A stretch of DNA of 64,000 nucleotides from an uncultured Collinsella sp. (GTDB lineage: Bacteria; Actinomycetota; Coriobacteriia; Coriobacteriales; Coriobacteriaceae): NCBI GenBank assembly GCA_902491565.1, contig CABUIE010000010.1, positions 1-64,000 on the forward strand, in the 5' to 3' direction. Every line of letters begins with the position of its first letter. The first letter of the stretch is position 1. The notes under the pieces were generated by a model that saw only the letters and a program-made list of their open reading frames with translations, searched no databases and was not told where the DNA came from. Both the position numbers and the translations under genes were made by a program. Positions 42,803 to 52,198 of this stretch are shown here, one piece after another.

Positions 42803-43300
42803 TTAGCGGTAGTTGGTGAACTGCAGCGGCTGGCCGTAGTCCTGGTCGCGCAGGAACTGAATCACGGTCTGCAACGCGTCCTTCGAAGCAGAGGAAACAC
42901 GCAGTTTGTCGGCCTCGATGGTCACCTTGACCTTGAGCTTTTGATCCTTGATGTCCTTGTTGATCTTCTTGGCGGTCGCCTGGTCGATACCCTCGACGAT
43001 ATGGCCGAGCACGCGCACGGTGCCACCCGATGCCGCCTGCGGAGCATCCCACGAGACAGCCTTGAGGTCGATGCCGCGCTTGATGAGCTTGGAGCTCAGC
43101 ACGTCAACAATCTGTTTGGAGACAAAGTCGGCCGGGGCGTTGATCGTAAAGAGCTTGTCGCCCTTCGAAAGCTCGATCGTGGCGCCGGAATCCTTAAGGT
43201 CATAGCGCTGGGAAATCTCGCGCGTGGTCTGCTGGAAGGCGTTGTCGACCTCTTGCATGTTGACCTCGGACACGACGTCGAAGCTGGAATCTTTAGCCAT
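42803..43300 (-). CDS. YajQ family nucleotide-binding protein
   Basis: A 165-residue protein starting MAKDSSFDVVSEVNMQEVDNA, with the YajQ landmarks QRYDLKDS, IELSKGD and the C-terminal FLRDQDYGQPLQFTNYR. In Xanthomonas a homologue binds cyclic di-GMP; in general the role is unclear. GAAAGG lies upstream of ATG 43300. Between rimO and the RodZ-like gene. Confidence 0.92.
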   Translation of the reverse strand: MAKDSSFDVVSEVNMQEVDNAFQQTTREISQRYDLKDSGATIELSKGDKLFTINAPADFVSKQIVDVLSSKLIKRGIDLKAVSWDAPQAASGGTVRVLGHIVEGIDQATAKKINKDIKDQKLKVKVTIEADKLRVSSASKDALQTVIQFLRDQDYGQPLQFTNYR

Positions 43301-43326
43301 GATGTTTCCTTTCGCGTACGAGCGGC

Positions 43327-44838
43327 CTAGTAGCTATCGTACGAATTGTCGGTAGAATCGGTGGGTGTCTGACCGTCAGTTGCGGTATCGGCGCCATCCG
43401 TGGACTGGGCATCGGTACCGTCGGTGGTATCGGTACCATCGGTGGTGTCGGTACCATCAGAACTTTCACCATTCTCGGAATCAGACGTCTCCTTCTTGGG
43501 AACGGTGATCGTCACACGCGCCACGCCCGAGGTCTTGGTATCGTAACGAACCTTTTCACCGTTCTTGGTAACGGTGACATCGGAAGGCTTGGACGTGGTG
43601 ATCTCGATCGAAGACTCGGGCGTGTACTCCTGCTCAAAGGGGCCAGTCGCCTGGGCGCCATAGACCGACTTGCCGTCAACCTTGACCTCAATCCACGCGG
43701 TCTTTCCCTTGGCAACGGAGACTTTGACCTTCGTGACCTCGTTCTCTTCCTTCTTGGCCGTCGTCTTGGTAGCGTCCGAATCAGTCGACTCATCCGTCGC
43801 CTCATCGGTGTCATCGTCCTCGTCGACCGTTTCGATCTTCTTAGAAGACTTCTTGGTCGTCATCTTGGTAGCAGTGGGCGTCTCGGGCGTGTTCTCGGGC
43901 GCCGAAGACGCGCAGCCACGTAGAAGCACCACGATGAGCACAATCAACAGCAGCACAACGGCACCGATGCCGGCGTAGACGATACGCGGATCGAGCCCGT
44001 TGTTTTGAGGAGTACGTGATCCGCCGCGTCCACGACCGGAACTGCTGCGGCCGCTTCCCTGAGGCATACGACCGCGATTGCTATCGGAACGGCCGCGATA
44101 GCCGCCCTGGCCCTGAAGGCTGCGCTGACCCGAGCGGGGCGCAAGTTCACCGCGGCCTTGATAGCCACGCTGGACCGAACGCGGAGCCGAAGAGCGCTGG
44201 CCATACGGCTGTGATTGAGAGCGAAGACGCGGCGTCACCTGCGTGGTATCGGCATCCGAATAGCCACCGCGAGAGCGTCCCATAGAGGCACCACGGTAAC
44301 CGCGATCGGAATAGCCGCCGTCGCCGTAGCCGGCACGAGGGTCACGCGCCACGCCGCGGGCAGCGGGAAGTGCACGGTCCTCGGGCATCGGCGTACTGCG
44401 GAACCGGTCACGCTGTGAGCGAATCTCCTCGCCCGAACCCGTCTCGGTAATATAACCGGCCTGCTGAGGACGCTGTCCATAGCGGGTTGAACGACCGCCC
44501 TGAACCATCAGGAAGCGCCCGTTATCGACCGAGGAACGCGAATTGACGTAGCCGGCGGCGTCCTGAAAACGACCGCCCTGCTGCGACGTCTCGCGTTCGT
44601 ATGCCATCAGGTCGTCAAAGTAGGCATTGACGACCTCGCGCGGATTGAGGCCCAAAAAGCGAGCATAGCTCGAAATCATGCCCTGCGCATAGCCGCGCGG
44701 CGGCATCGAAGCAAAGTTACCGGTCTCGAAAAACTCGATGATCTGCGGCCTGATTTTGATGGTGTTGGCGACCTGCTGAATGGAAAGGCCCATCCGGCGA
44801 CGCTGCTCGAGCAGCATGTCACCAAAGCGTGCAGCCAT
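43327..44838 (-). CDS. RodZ-like helix-turn-helix membrane protein with RG-rich linker
   Basis: A 503-residue protein. The N-terminal RodZ-type helix-turn-helix (about 5-75) includes LEQRRRMGLSIQQVANTIKI and NFASMPPRGYAQGMISSYARFLGLN. A long Arg/Gly/Ser-rich segment (about 120-280) with many RG, RGG and GYRG repeats is followed by one membrane helix (about 287-310), an acidic/lysine stretch and a beta-rich DUF4115-like domain (about 365-450). The Thr/Asp/Gly-repeat tail is encoded partly by 18-bp repeats. RodZ links MreB to the wall machinery. No mreB is nearby, so the role is inferred. ATG 44838 overlaps the ftsK stop by one base. Confidence 0.8.
   Translation of the reverse strand: MAARFGDMLLEQRRRMGLSIQQVANTIKIRPQIIEFFETGNFASMPPRGYAQGMISSYARFLGLNPREVVNAYFDDLMAYERETSQQGGRFQDAAGYVNSRSSVDNGRFLMVQGGRSTRYGQRPQQAGYITETGSGEEIRSQRDRFRSTPMPEDRALPAARGVARDPRAGYGDGGYSDRGYRGASMGRSRGGYSDADTTQVTPRLRSQSQPYGQRSSAPRSVQRGYQGRGELAPRSGQRSLQGQGGYRGRSDSNRGRMPQGSGRSSSGRGRGGSRTPQNNGLDPRIVYAGIGAVVLLLIVLIVVLLRGCASSAPENTPETPTATKMTTKKSSKKIETVDEDDDTDEATDESTDSDATKTTAKKEENEVTKVKVSVAKGKTAWIEVKVDGKSVYGAQATGPFEQEYTPESSIEITTSKPSDVTVTKNGEKVRYDTKTSGVARVTITVPKKETSDSENGESSDGTDTTDGTDTTDGTDAQSTDGADTATDGQTPTDSTDNSYDSY
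43414..43449. repeat. Two 18-bp tandem repeats in the RodZ-like gene
   Basis: 43414-43431 and 43432-43449 differ at two positions, and a third partial unit follows. They encode the TDGTDT repeats of the C-terminal tail, a likely site of length variation between strains. Confidence 0.75.
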
Positions 44839-47618
44839 CAGAATCCTCCAAACTCACGATCTTCACGTGCCATCTCGGCGTCGACAGATTCCAGCGCGGC
44901 AAGCCCCTCCTCGTCCAACAGGACCTCACGCGGCTTGGAACCGTCGGGCGGGCCGACGACACCCTTTTCTTCCAGCATGTCCATAATACGCCCGGCACGC
45001 GCATAGCCAACCTTCAGACGACGTTGCAGGCCAGATGTGGAGCCAAGCTGCGATTCCACCACAATATGGGCGGCTTCCCAAATGAGCGGATCATCGTCTT
45101 GCGGCTCGGCTACTCCGGTGCGGACAATACCGCCGCCACCCGCCATGGACATGGAAGCGGGCGCCACGGCAGACAGGATCTCCTCGTGGTAGTCGGGCTC
45201 GCTCTGCGACTTGACGAACTCGACAATCTCGTTGATCTCATCATCCGAAACAAAGCATCCCTGAATACGGCGAGGCTTGCCCCAGTCGACCTTGGAGAAC
45301 AGCATGTCGCCCAAACCGGTAAGCTTTTCGGCACCCATCTGGTCGATGATGACGCGCGAGTCGATACCCGTGGCGACGTTAAAGGCGATGCGGTTGGTGA
45401 TGTTGGCCTTGATAAGGCCCGTCACCACGTTGGAGCTGGGGCGCTGCGTGGCCACGATAAGATGAATACCGGCGGCACGGCCCAGCTGGGCGATACGCAC
45501 AATCGACGCCTCGACATCCTTACCGGCGACCATCATCAGGTCCGAGAGCTCGTCAATGATGATGACCAAGTAGGGCATCTTTAGCGGCGGGTTGTCGTAA
45601 TGCTCAAACTCGCCGGCGGCCTGCTTTTCGTTATAGGTCGAGATCTTACGCACGTTAAGGCGCTCGAAGACCTTCAGGCGACGCTCCATCTCGGACACGG
45701 CCCATTGCAGAGCGCTCGCGGCCTGCTTGGGTTCGGTAACGACCGGTACATAAAGATGCGGCAGGCCGTTATAGCCCGCAAGCTCGACGCGCTTGGGGTC
45801 GACCATGATCAAGCGAACGTCCTCGGGAAGCGCGCGCATGAGCAGGGTCGTGATGATGGAGTTGATCATCACCGACTTACCGGAACCAGTGGTACCGGCG
45901 ATCAGCAGGTGGGGCATCTTGGCAAGGTCGGCGACGACCGGCGTGCCCTCGGCATCGCGCCCGATTGCGAGCTCGAGCGGACCGCCCTTAACATAGGGCA
46001 GCACGTCGCCCAGGTTGACGTTCTGGCGCTTGCGATTGGGGATCTCGATGCCCACGAGCGAGGTGCCGGGGATCGGGGCAAAGATACGCACCGACTGGGC
46101 AGCGAGCGAAAGCGCGATATCGTCCTCGAGGCTCGAGATCTTGCTCACGCGCTCGCCCTCGCCAGGTTGCAGCTTAAAGGTCGTCACCGTGGGGCCGGCG
46201 ATCCAGCCGACCACGCGGGCACTGCGGCCAAACTCAAGCAACGTGGACTGAAGCGACTCGGCAGTCTGTTCCAGCTCCTTGTCAGAAGACGCGGAGGACG
46301 CCGACTGCGGGTTGGCATGCAGGATTTCGAGTGGCGGAAGCTTAAGGCCATCCTCTTCTTCGCCCTCGTTATCTGCGGCGCCGCCGTCCGCTCCCCCATC
46401 CCTAGCCGCAGCCGATCCGACAGCACTCGAGGCAGGCGCATCGGCAACCTTGGGATGCTTCAAGAAGTCGGGAATCTGAGGTGCTGCCGAGACAGGATTC
46501 ACGGCAAACGGCGGCTCGGACTCGTCAATCTTATCGGGGTCGTCTTCCATCGAAAGCTGGCCGGTTACCTGTTCGCGCTTGGCATGGCGACTCGGCAGCA
46601 AAGTTGTCTTTGCGGTCTCAATCGGCGCCTCGTCGTCCTCGTCATCGCCCTCAGTGAGCTCAATCTCGCTATCGGACCAAGACGGGTCGGGCTCACTCGT
46701 ATTGAGCTTAGGCGCAGCCTTGCCCTTCTTGGCATGGCGGCGCGGCAGCAGCGTCGTCTTAGCGCGCTCGGCCTCCACGGCATCGGATACGTCGACAAAC
46801 GGATCCTCGTCCTCGTCGTCATTGTCCAAAACCGGGTCCACATCGTTGCCCATGACCGTGGTCACTGCAGCATCGGAGCCCTTTTGACGAAGAATGCTCA
46901 GGTGCGGGCGGGCAACGCCGGGCACCGACAGGGCTTCGTCGTCACCCCACGGACTCGCGTTAACATCGGCACGACGGCGCTCGGCAAAATCTGCCGCACG
47001 GTCGCGGGCAGAGCGCAAAACGCCGCCCACCGAAAAGCCAATGATGACCAAGCCCACGACGACAAGGCCCAGCAGGACTACCATCGCGATAGGCTTACCC
47101 AGGGCATTTTGCAGCGCACTCGCAATAAACGCACCGATGTAGCCACCCGAGGCGGACAGATTTTGCGGCGTGAACATAAGGTCGCACGAGTCGCTCGTAC
47201 CTGGCACCATCAACGAAAGAATGGAGACGACGGCGATAAAGACCACGGCGCCGCCCGCAACAGAGCGCGCGTTGAGCGGCGAGTCCTCGCCTAAAAAGAG
47301 CGTGGCGGCAAACAGCAAAATGACGATCGGCAGCACGTAGGCGCCCAGACCAAAGCCCAAGTGGTAGAAACCGGAAACCGCAGCCGTAACGGGCGCAGTC
47401 GCCGGCGAAATCACGGCAATAAAGGACGCAATCGCCAAAACGGCAATGACCACGCCGGCGATATCGCGGTTGGCCGAGGGCTCGACCAAGGGCTCGAAAT
47501 CATCGAACTCGGACTCGTGGCCCTTATTGGCACGCAGATGGGAACCGGCACCCTTAGCAGATGCCGGTTGGTTGTTGGCCTTATTGCCTTTGGCGTTTTG
47601 TGCAGATCCGCGCGCCAA
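44838..47618 (-). CDS. ftsK: DNA translocase FtsK/SpoIIIE
   Basis: A 926-residue septal DNA pump. The N-terminal ~200 residues carry four to five membrane helices. An acidic linker (about 215-430) contains two similar TTLLPSRHAK/TTLLPRRHAK segments. The motor has Walker A AGTTGSGKSVMIN and the ATQRPSSNVVTG motif, and the C-terminal gamma winged helix (GLQRRLKVGYARAGRIMDML) reads orienting sequences. The start is TTG 47618, six bases after a perfect GGAGG, and just after the RNase J stop. Confidence 0.94.
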   Translation of the reverse strand: MARGSAQNAKGNKANNQPASAKGAGSHLRANKGHESEFDDFEPLVEPSANRDIAGVVIAVLAIASFIAVISPATAPVTAAVSGFYHLGFGLGAYVLPIVILLFAATLFLGEDSPLNARSVAGGAVVFIAVVSILSLMVPGTSDSCDLMFTPQNLSASGGYIGAFIASALQNALGKPIAMVVLLGLVVVGLVIIGFSVGGVLRSARDRAADFAERRRADVNASPWGDDEALSVPGVARPHLSILRQKGSDAAVTTVMGNDVDPVLDNDDEDEDPFVDVSDAVEAERAKTTLLPRRHAKKGKAAPKLNTSEPDPSWSDSEIELTEGDDEDDEAPIETAKTTLLPSRHAKREQVTGQLSMEDDPDKIDESEPPFAVNPVSAAPQIPDFLKHPKVADAPASSAVGSAAARDGGADGGAADNEGEEEDGLKLPPLEILHANPQSASSASSDKELEQTAESLQSTLLEFGRSARVVGWIAGPTVTTFKLQPGEGERVSKISSLEDDIALSLAAQSVRIFAPIPGTSLVGIEIPNRKRQNVNLGDVLPYVKGGPLELAIGRDAEGTPVVADLAKMPHLLIAGTTGSGKSVMINSIITTLLMRALPEDVRLIMVDPKRVELAGYNGLPHLYVPVVTEPKQAASALQWAVSEMERRLKVFERLNVRKISTYNEKQAAGEFEHYDNPPLKMPYLVIIIDELSDLMMVAGKDVEASIVRIAQLGRAAGIHLIVATQRPSSNVVTGLIKANITNRIAFNVATGIDSRVIIDQMGAEKLTGLGDMLFSKVDWGKPRRIQGCFVSDDEINEIVEFVKSQSEPDYHEEILSAVAPASMSMAGGGGIVRTGVAEPQDDDPLIWEAAHIVVESQLGSTSGLQRRLKVGYARAGRIMDMLEEKGVVGPPDGSKPREVLLDEEGLAALESVDAEMAREDREFGGF

Positions 47619-47619
47619 A

Positions 47620-49290
47620 CTAAACCTCCATGACGACCGGGATGATCATCGGGCGGGTGCGCGTACGGCTCCAGATAAAGTTAGAGAGCGAATCGCGCAC
47701 GGCCTTGCGAATGGCATCGGAACCGCTGCTCGTAAAGCTGAACTTGCCCTTCTCGATCGTCTTCATAATGGATGCGGAGGCATCCTCGGAGAACTGGTCG
47801 TCGATGGCAAACGAGACGCCGCGGCCCGAGAACTCGATGGCTTCGATCTTCTTGTGCTTGAGCGAGACGATGGCAACAGCGGTAACCATACCGTCGTTGG
47901 CGAGCTTCTGACGATCGCGCAGGACGATGGGGTCGGTATCGCCGATACGCAGGCCGTCGACGTAGACGACGCCGGACTCGACGGGCGTACCGCGTTTGAC
48001 GATACCGCCGCGCATCTCGAGCGTATCGCCGTTATCGAGGATAAAGATATGATCGTCCTTGATGCCCATCTTGCGAGCCAGCTGGGCATGGGCGCGCAGA
48101 TGCACGGCTTCACCGTGAACCGGCATAAAGTACGTGGGCTTGGCCATGGCCATCAGGAGCTTGAGCTCCTCCTGGCTACCGTGGCCCGAGACGTGGACAA
48201 GAGCGCGGTTCTTATCCCACACGTCGCAGCCGAGCTTGGCCAGGCTGTTGACGACCTGCTGGACGGCTTTCTCATTGCCGGGAACAGGAGTTGCCGAGAG
48301 GATAACGGTATCGCCCTCGTGGATGGAGAGCGTCTTGTGCTCGCCATTGGCCATGCGGGACAGGGCCGACAGCGGCTCGCCCTGCGAACCGGTGCACATG
48401 ACAACAATCTTGTCGTCAGGCAGGTTATCAATGTCAAAGGCATCGATGATATCGGCGTCGTCGATGTTGAGGTAGCCCAGTTCGCGCGCCACGCGGGTGT
48501 TAGTGAGCATGGAGCGACCGGTCACAACGACCTTACGGCCGCACTTGCGGGCGGCATCGCAGATCTGCTGCAGGCGATGGATGTGGCTCGAGAACGACGC
48601 GACGAACACACGGCCCGGGGCGTTCTTGATGGCGTGCAGCAGGTTGGGTCCAACCTCGGCCTCGGACTTGGTAAAGCCCGGAACCGTGGCGTTAGTGGAG
48701 TCGGAAAGCAGCAGGTCGATACCCTGCTTGGCAAAGCGGCTGATGGCGGCATAATCGGGCGTGACGCCATCGATGGGCGTCTGGTCGAGCTTAAAGTCAC
48801 CGGTGTGCATAACGGTGCCCTGGTTGGTGCGAATGAACACGCCCAGAGCACCCGGAATGGAGTGCGTCATCGAGAAGAAGTCGAGCGAGATGCCACCGAG
48901 ATTGACGTGGCTTCCGCCCTTGACCTCGCGGAACTTGGGCGCGCGGATGCGGAACTCGGAGAGCTTGCCCTCAATAAAGCCGAGCGTCAGCTTGCTCGAG
49001 AAGATGGGCACCTTATTGTTGAGGTCCTGCAGCAGGTACGGAAGCGAACCGGTGTGGTCCTCGTGGCCGTGGGTGACGATGATGCCGCGGAGCTTCTCCT
49101 CGTTTTCAAGAACGTAGGTGTAGTCAGGAAGCACCAGGTCGATACCGGGCTGGGAGTCGTCGGGGAACATGAGGCCAGCGTCGACGAGCACCATGTCGTC
49201 GCCGCACTCGAAGACCGTCATGTTCTTGCCGATGCCGTCAAGGCCGCCGAGCGGAATGATCTTCAAGGGAGATGATTTTTTAGCTGCCAT
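47620..49290 (-). CDS. rnj: Ribonuclease J
   Basis: A 556-residue metallo-beta-lactamase/beta-CASP nuclease with 5'-3' exonuclease and endonuclease activity on RNA. Metal motif HGHEDHTG, a later MHTGDFKLD, beta-CASP elements (VHVSGHGSQEELKLLM and the PVHGE motif) and the C-terminal domain are present. Upstream GAAAGGAAA is rather far from ATG 49290. It sits between ftsK and pnp, and its 5' side faces the two long palindromes at 49479-49891. Confidence 0.95.
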   Translation of the reverse strand: MAAKKSSPLKIIPLGGLDGIGKNMTVFECGDDMVLVDAGLMFPDDSQPGIDLVLPDYTYVLENEEKLRGIIVTHGHEDHTGSLPYLLQDLNNKVPIFSSKLTLGFIEGKLSEFRIRAPKFREVKGGSHVNLGGISLDFFSMTHSIPGALGVFIRTNQGTVMHTGDFKLDQTPIDGVTPDYAAISRFAKQGIDLLLSDSTNATVPGFTKSEAEVGPNLLHAIKNAPGRVFVASFSSHIHRLQQICDAARKCGRKVVVTGRSMLTNTRVARELGYLNIDDADIIDAFDIDNLPDDKIVVMCTGSQGEPLSALSRMANGEHKTLSIHEGDTVILSATPVPGNEKAVQQVVNSLAKLGCDVWDKNRALVHVSGHGSQEELKLLMAMAKPTYFMPVHGEAVHLRAHAQLARKMGIKDDHIFILDNGDTLEMRGGIVKRGTPVESGVVYVDGLRIGDTDPIVLRDRQKLANDGMVTAVAIVSLKHKKIEAIEFSGRGVSFAIDDQFSEDASASIMKTIEKGKFSFTSSGSDAIRKAVRDSLSNFIWSRTRTRPMIIPVVMEV

Positions 49291-49478
49291 AGGTTAGTGT
49301 GGTTTCCTTTCTTCGAAACGGGTCTGGAACAACCGACGGGGCGCTTCTGGCAAACCGACCGCCGGGAACGTACAAACATGCATCACAGAGTCGATGCAAT
49401 AACCACAGTATGATACCCATTTGCACAACAACAGACCACCCATGCATCAAAGCCCCATCTGAACCTGTGTATCCCGCC

Positions 49479-49619
49479 GGTCAGGGCTCAGCGGCCCCGG
49501 CACGGGCTAAGTTTCCTGCTCTACAGTCCTGCTCACGACGGAGGCCACATTAAGTGGCCTCCTGTTCGTGCGGAACTCGCGATAAACTTAGCGCGTGCCG
49601 GGGCCGCTGAGCCCTGACC
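49479..49619. repeat. Long palindromic element, family 1 copy A
   Basis: The outer stem is 49479-49504 with 49594-49619 (26 bp perfect), extended after one mismatch by 9 bp (to 49514 and 49584). The apical stem is 49540-49548 with 49554-49562 (9 bp) and a 5-base loop. On the - strand the interior contains GAGTTCCGCACG and GCAGGACTGTAGAGCAGG, also present in copy B. Apart from the two elements and the pnp terminator, nothing is recognisable in the 650-base gap between rnj and pnp. Confidence 0.9.
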
Positions 49620-49744
49620 TGCCAATATGAGATAGGTTTATTTTGGTAGGTTTTATCAGGGGAAATACTGCTGTGTCTATCTACTGATCTGAAATCTGAC
49701 TACTGAATAGACTGTCTAACTAAATAGCGAGCGGCACTAACCGG

Positions 49745-49891
49745 CCCTTTTGCTTGCGCCCGGGAGGGCCGCATATGAAGTTTATCGCAAGTTCCGCACG
49801 CAAAGGAAAGCACTTAATGTGCTTTCCGTCTTGCGCAGGACTGTAGAGCAGGAAACTTCATATGCGGCCCTCCCGGGCGCAAGCAAAAGGG
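49745..49891. repeat. Long palindromic element, family 1 copy B
   Basis: The outer stem is 49745-49783 with 49853-49891 (39 bp, perfect). The apical stem is 49805-49813 with 49819-49827 (9 bp), loop TTAAT. The interior blocks match copy A in the opposite orientation, whereas the outer and apical stems have different sequences that still pair. Its right end touches the T tract and base of the pnp terminator. Confidence 0.92.
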
Positions 49892-49913
49892 CGACCCCTG
49901 TCCGGAGTCGCCC
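49884..49913 (-). terminator. Rho-independent terminator of pnp
   Basis: On the - strand, GGGCGACTCC pairs with GGGGTCGCCC (one G-U) around a 5-base loop, followed by TTTTG. It lies 26 bases after the pnp stop. Confidence 0.85.
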
Positions 49914-49938
49914 TTGTTGAGCTGCTTATGTTTAGCTG

Positions 49939-52185
49939 TTACTCGGCGTCGTGGTGACGACGGGGCTTGCGGCCTCCGTTGTCGCCGGGACGGCGCGGAC
50001 GGTCGCTGCGCTCGGAGCGCTCGCGACGCGGACGCTCACGGCGCTGGAAGTGCTCGCCGTCGCCCTCAGAGGCACCCTCGGCACGAGCAGGGGCCTCGGG
50101 CTTGTCAAGACGATCGAGCGAGATCTTGCCGCGATCGTCGACCTCGATGACGACGACCTTGACCTCGTCGCCCACGTTGAGGACGTCCTCGACCTTCTCC
50201 ACGCGGCCCTTGGCGACGCGGGAGATGTGCAGCAGGCCGTCCTTACCGGGCAGCAGGTTGACGAAGGCGCCAAAGGGCTGGATGGAGACCACGCGACCGG
50301 TGTACTCCTCGCCCGGCTCGGGAACCTTGATGATGAGCTTGATGCGCTCGACGGCCTGGTCCACGGACTCGCCGGTGCCGCCGACAAAGACGGTACCATC
50401 CTCCTGGATGTCGACCGAGGCGCCGGTCTCGTCCTGGATGCCGCGGATAACCTTACCGCCGGAACCGATGACGTCGCGGATCTTGTCGGTCGGAACCTGG
50501 ATGGAGACGATACGCGGGGCGGTGCTGCGCGTGGTGTGGCGCGGCTCGGGAATCACATCGAGCATCTTCTGCAGGATGAAGGCGCGACCCTCCTTGGCCT
50601 GCTGCAGGGCGCGGGCCAGGATGTCGAAGGTGAGGCCGGTGGCCTTGTTGTCCATCTGCAGGGCGGTGATGCCCTCGGTGGTGCCGGTGACCTTAAAGTC
50701 CATGTCGCCCAGGAAGTCCTCGAGACCCTGGATGTCGGACAGGACCACGGTCTTGCCCTCCTCCTGGATCAGGCCCATGGCGATACCGGAGACCGGGCGC
50801 TTAATGGGCACGCCGCCGTCCATAAGGGCGAGCGTGGAGCCGCAGGTCGAAGCCATCGAAGAGGAGCCGTTGGACTCCATGACCTCGGAGACGACGCGGA
50901 TGGCGTAGGGGAACTCGTTCTCGTCGGGAAGCACCGGAAGCAGAGCGCGCTCGGCCAGATTGCCATGGCCGATCTCGCGGCGCTTGGGGCTGCCCATGCG
51001 GCCGGTCTCGCCGGTGCAGAAAGGCGGGAAGTTGTAGTGGTGCATGTAGCGCTTGCCCTCGGTGGGCTCGATGGTGTCCAAGCGCTGGCCCTCGTTGAGC
51101 ATACCGAGCGACAGGACGGAAAGCACCTGGGTCTGGCCACGCTGGAACAGACCAGAGCCGTGAACGAGCGGCAGGTAGTTGTCCTTCACCATGATGGGAC
51201 GGATCTCGTCGGCAGCACGGCCGTCGACGCGCTCGCCGGTCTCGACGACCATGGTGCGCATGGCCTTCTTCTCGAGCTTCTTGAGCGCCACGGGGATCTC
51301 GCGCTCCCAAGCGGCCTGCTCCTCCTCGGTGAACTCGGCGCGGATGGACTCCTTCAGAGCCTCGACCTTACCGATACGGGAGAGCTTGTCGGCGTCGCGA
51401 AGGGCGGCAGCCATCTCGTCGTAGTGGGCGAAGATGCGCTCCTGGACCTCCTCGACGGGCTGGTCGAGCGGGTACTCCTTCTTGACGATGGGGCCGTTAA
51501 CCTGCTCCCACTCGGCGACGAACTCGTCCTGAGCCTGGCAGAAAGCAGCAAGGGCCTCCTGGCCAAACTTCATAGCGGCGAGCATGTCGTCCTCGGAGAT
51601 CTCCTCGGCGCCGGCCTCGACCATCGAGATGAAGTCGGCGGATCCGCCCAGCTCCAGGTCCAGATCGGAGTTCTCGCGCTCCTCGTAGGTGGGGTTGACG
51701 ATAAACTCGCCGGTCTCCACGTTACGGCCGATGCGCACACAGGCAAGCGGGCCCTCGAAGGGCACGCCGCCGAGCGTCATGGCCAGGGAAGCACCCATGA
51801 CGTTGATGACGTCAAAGGGGTTGACCTGGTCGGCGACAAGCGAGGTAGCGACGATGTGCACCTCGTTGCGGAAGCCGTCCGGGAAGCTCGGGCGAATCGG
51901 ACGGTCGATCATGCGCGCGGTGAGCGTGGCCTTCTCGCTGGGACGGCCCTCACGCTTGAGGTAGCCACCCGGGATGCGGCCGGCTGCGTACATCTTCTCG
52001 TTGAAATCGACGGTCAGCGGGAAGAAGTCGTAGTTCTTGCGCTCCTTGGAGACGACCACGGTGTCGAGCATCGTGGTGTCGCCCTGCTTGACCAGGCAGG
52101 CGCCGGTGGCCTGCTTGGCAAGCTCGCCCGACTCAAAGGTGTAGGTCTTGCCGTACAGCTCAAAGGTCTTGGATACGAGTGTCAT
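49939..52185 (-). CDS. pnp: Polyribonucleotide nucleotidyltransferase
   Basis: A 748-residue phosphorolytic 3'-5' exoribonuclease. Two RNase PH domains (VSKERKNYDFFPLTVDF and the second core with GSSSMASTCGSTLALMDGG) are followed by a KH domain (VIGSGGKVIRGI) and an S1 domain (GEEYTGRVVSIQPFGAFV), then an Arg-rich low-complexity tail. ATG 52185 follows AAGGAG; in-frame sequence upstream overlaps the leader hairpin and is not coding. The rpsO-pnp order is conserved. Confidence 0.96.
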   Translation of the reverse strand: MTLVSKTFELYGKTYTFESGELAKQATGACLVKQGDTTMLDTVVVSKERKNYDFFPLTVDFNEKMYAAGRIPGGYLKREGRPSEKATLTARMIDRPIRPSFPDGFRNEVHIVATSLVADQVNPFDVINVMGASLAMTLGGVPFEGPLACVRIGRNVETGEFIVNPTYEERENSDLDLELGGSADFISMVEAGAEEISEDDMLAAMKFGQEALAAFCQAQDEFVAEWEQVNGPIVKKEYPLDQPVEEVQERIFAHYDEMAAALRDADKLSRIGKVEALKESIRAEFTEEEQAAWEREIPVALKKLEKKAMRTMVVETGERVDGRAADEIRPIMVKDNYLPLVHGSGLFQRGQTQVLSVLSLGMLNEGQRLDTIEPTEGKRYMHHYNFPPFCTGETGRMGSPKRREIGHGNLAERALLPVLPDENEFPYAIRVVSEVMESNGSSSMASTCGSTLALMDGGVPIKRPVSGIAMGLIQEEGKTVVLSDIQGLEDFLGDMDFKVTGTTEGITALQMDNKATGLTFDILARALQQAKEGRAFILQKMLDVIPEPRHTTRSTAPRIVSIQVPTDKIRDVIGSGGKVIRGIQDETGASVDIQEDGTVFVGGTGESVDQAVERIKLIIKVPEPGEEYTGRVVSIQPFGAFVNLLPGKDGLLHISRVAKGRVEKVEDVLNVGDEVKVVVIEVDDRGKISLDRLDKPEAPARAEGASEGDGEHFQRRERPRRERSERSDRPRRPGDNGGRKPRRHHDAE

Positions 52186-52198
52186 TGTTCTCCTTAAC

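Noticed and set aside
41303..43330. 675-codon open frame on the + strand, with similar long ones at 36176-37732, 45600-47294 and 56961-58829
   Set aside because: All lie opposite clear genes (rimO/pgsA/yajQ, rny, ftsK, mtaB/dnaJ), show His/Val/Leu-rich shadow composition and lack ribosome binding sites.
49479..49891. Ordinary bidirectional terminators
   Set aside because: pnp already has a normal terminator at 49884-49913; stems of 36-39 bp with long conserved interiors and no T tract are not terminator-like.
49951..52197. 748-codon open frame on the + strand
   Set aside because: Antisense of pnp over its entire length; long antisense frames arise from GC-rich codon usage. The - strand frame has all PNPase motifs.
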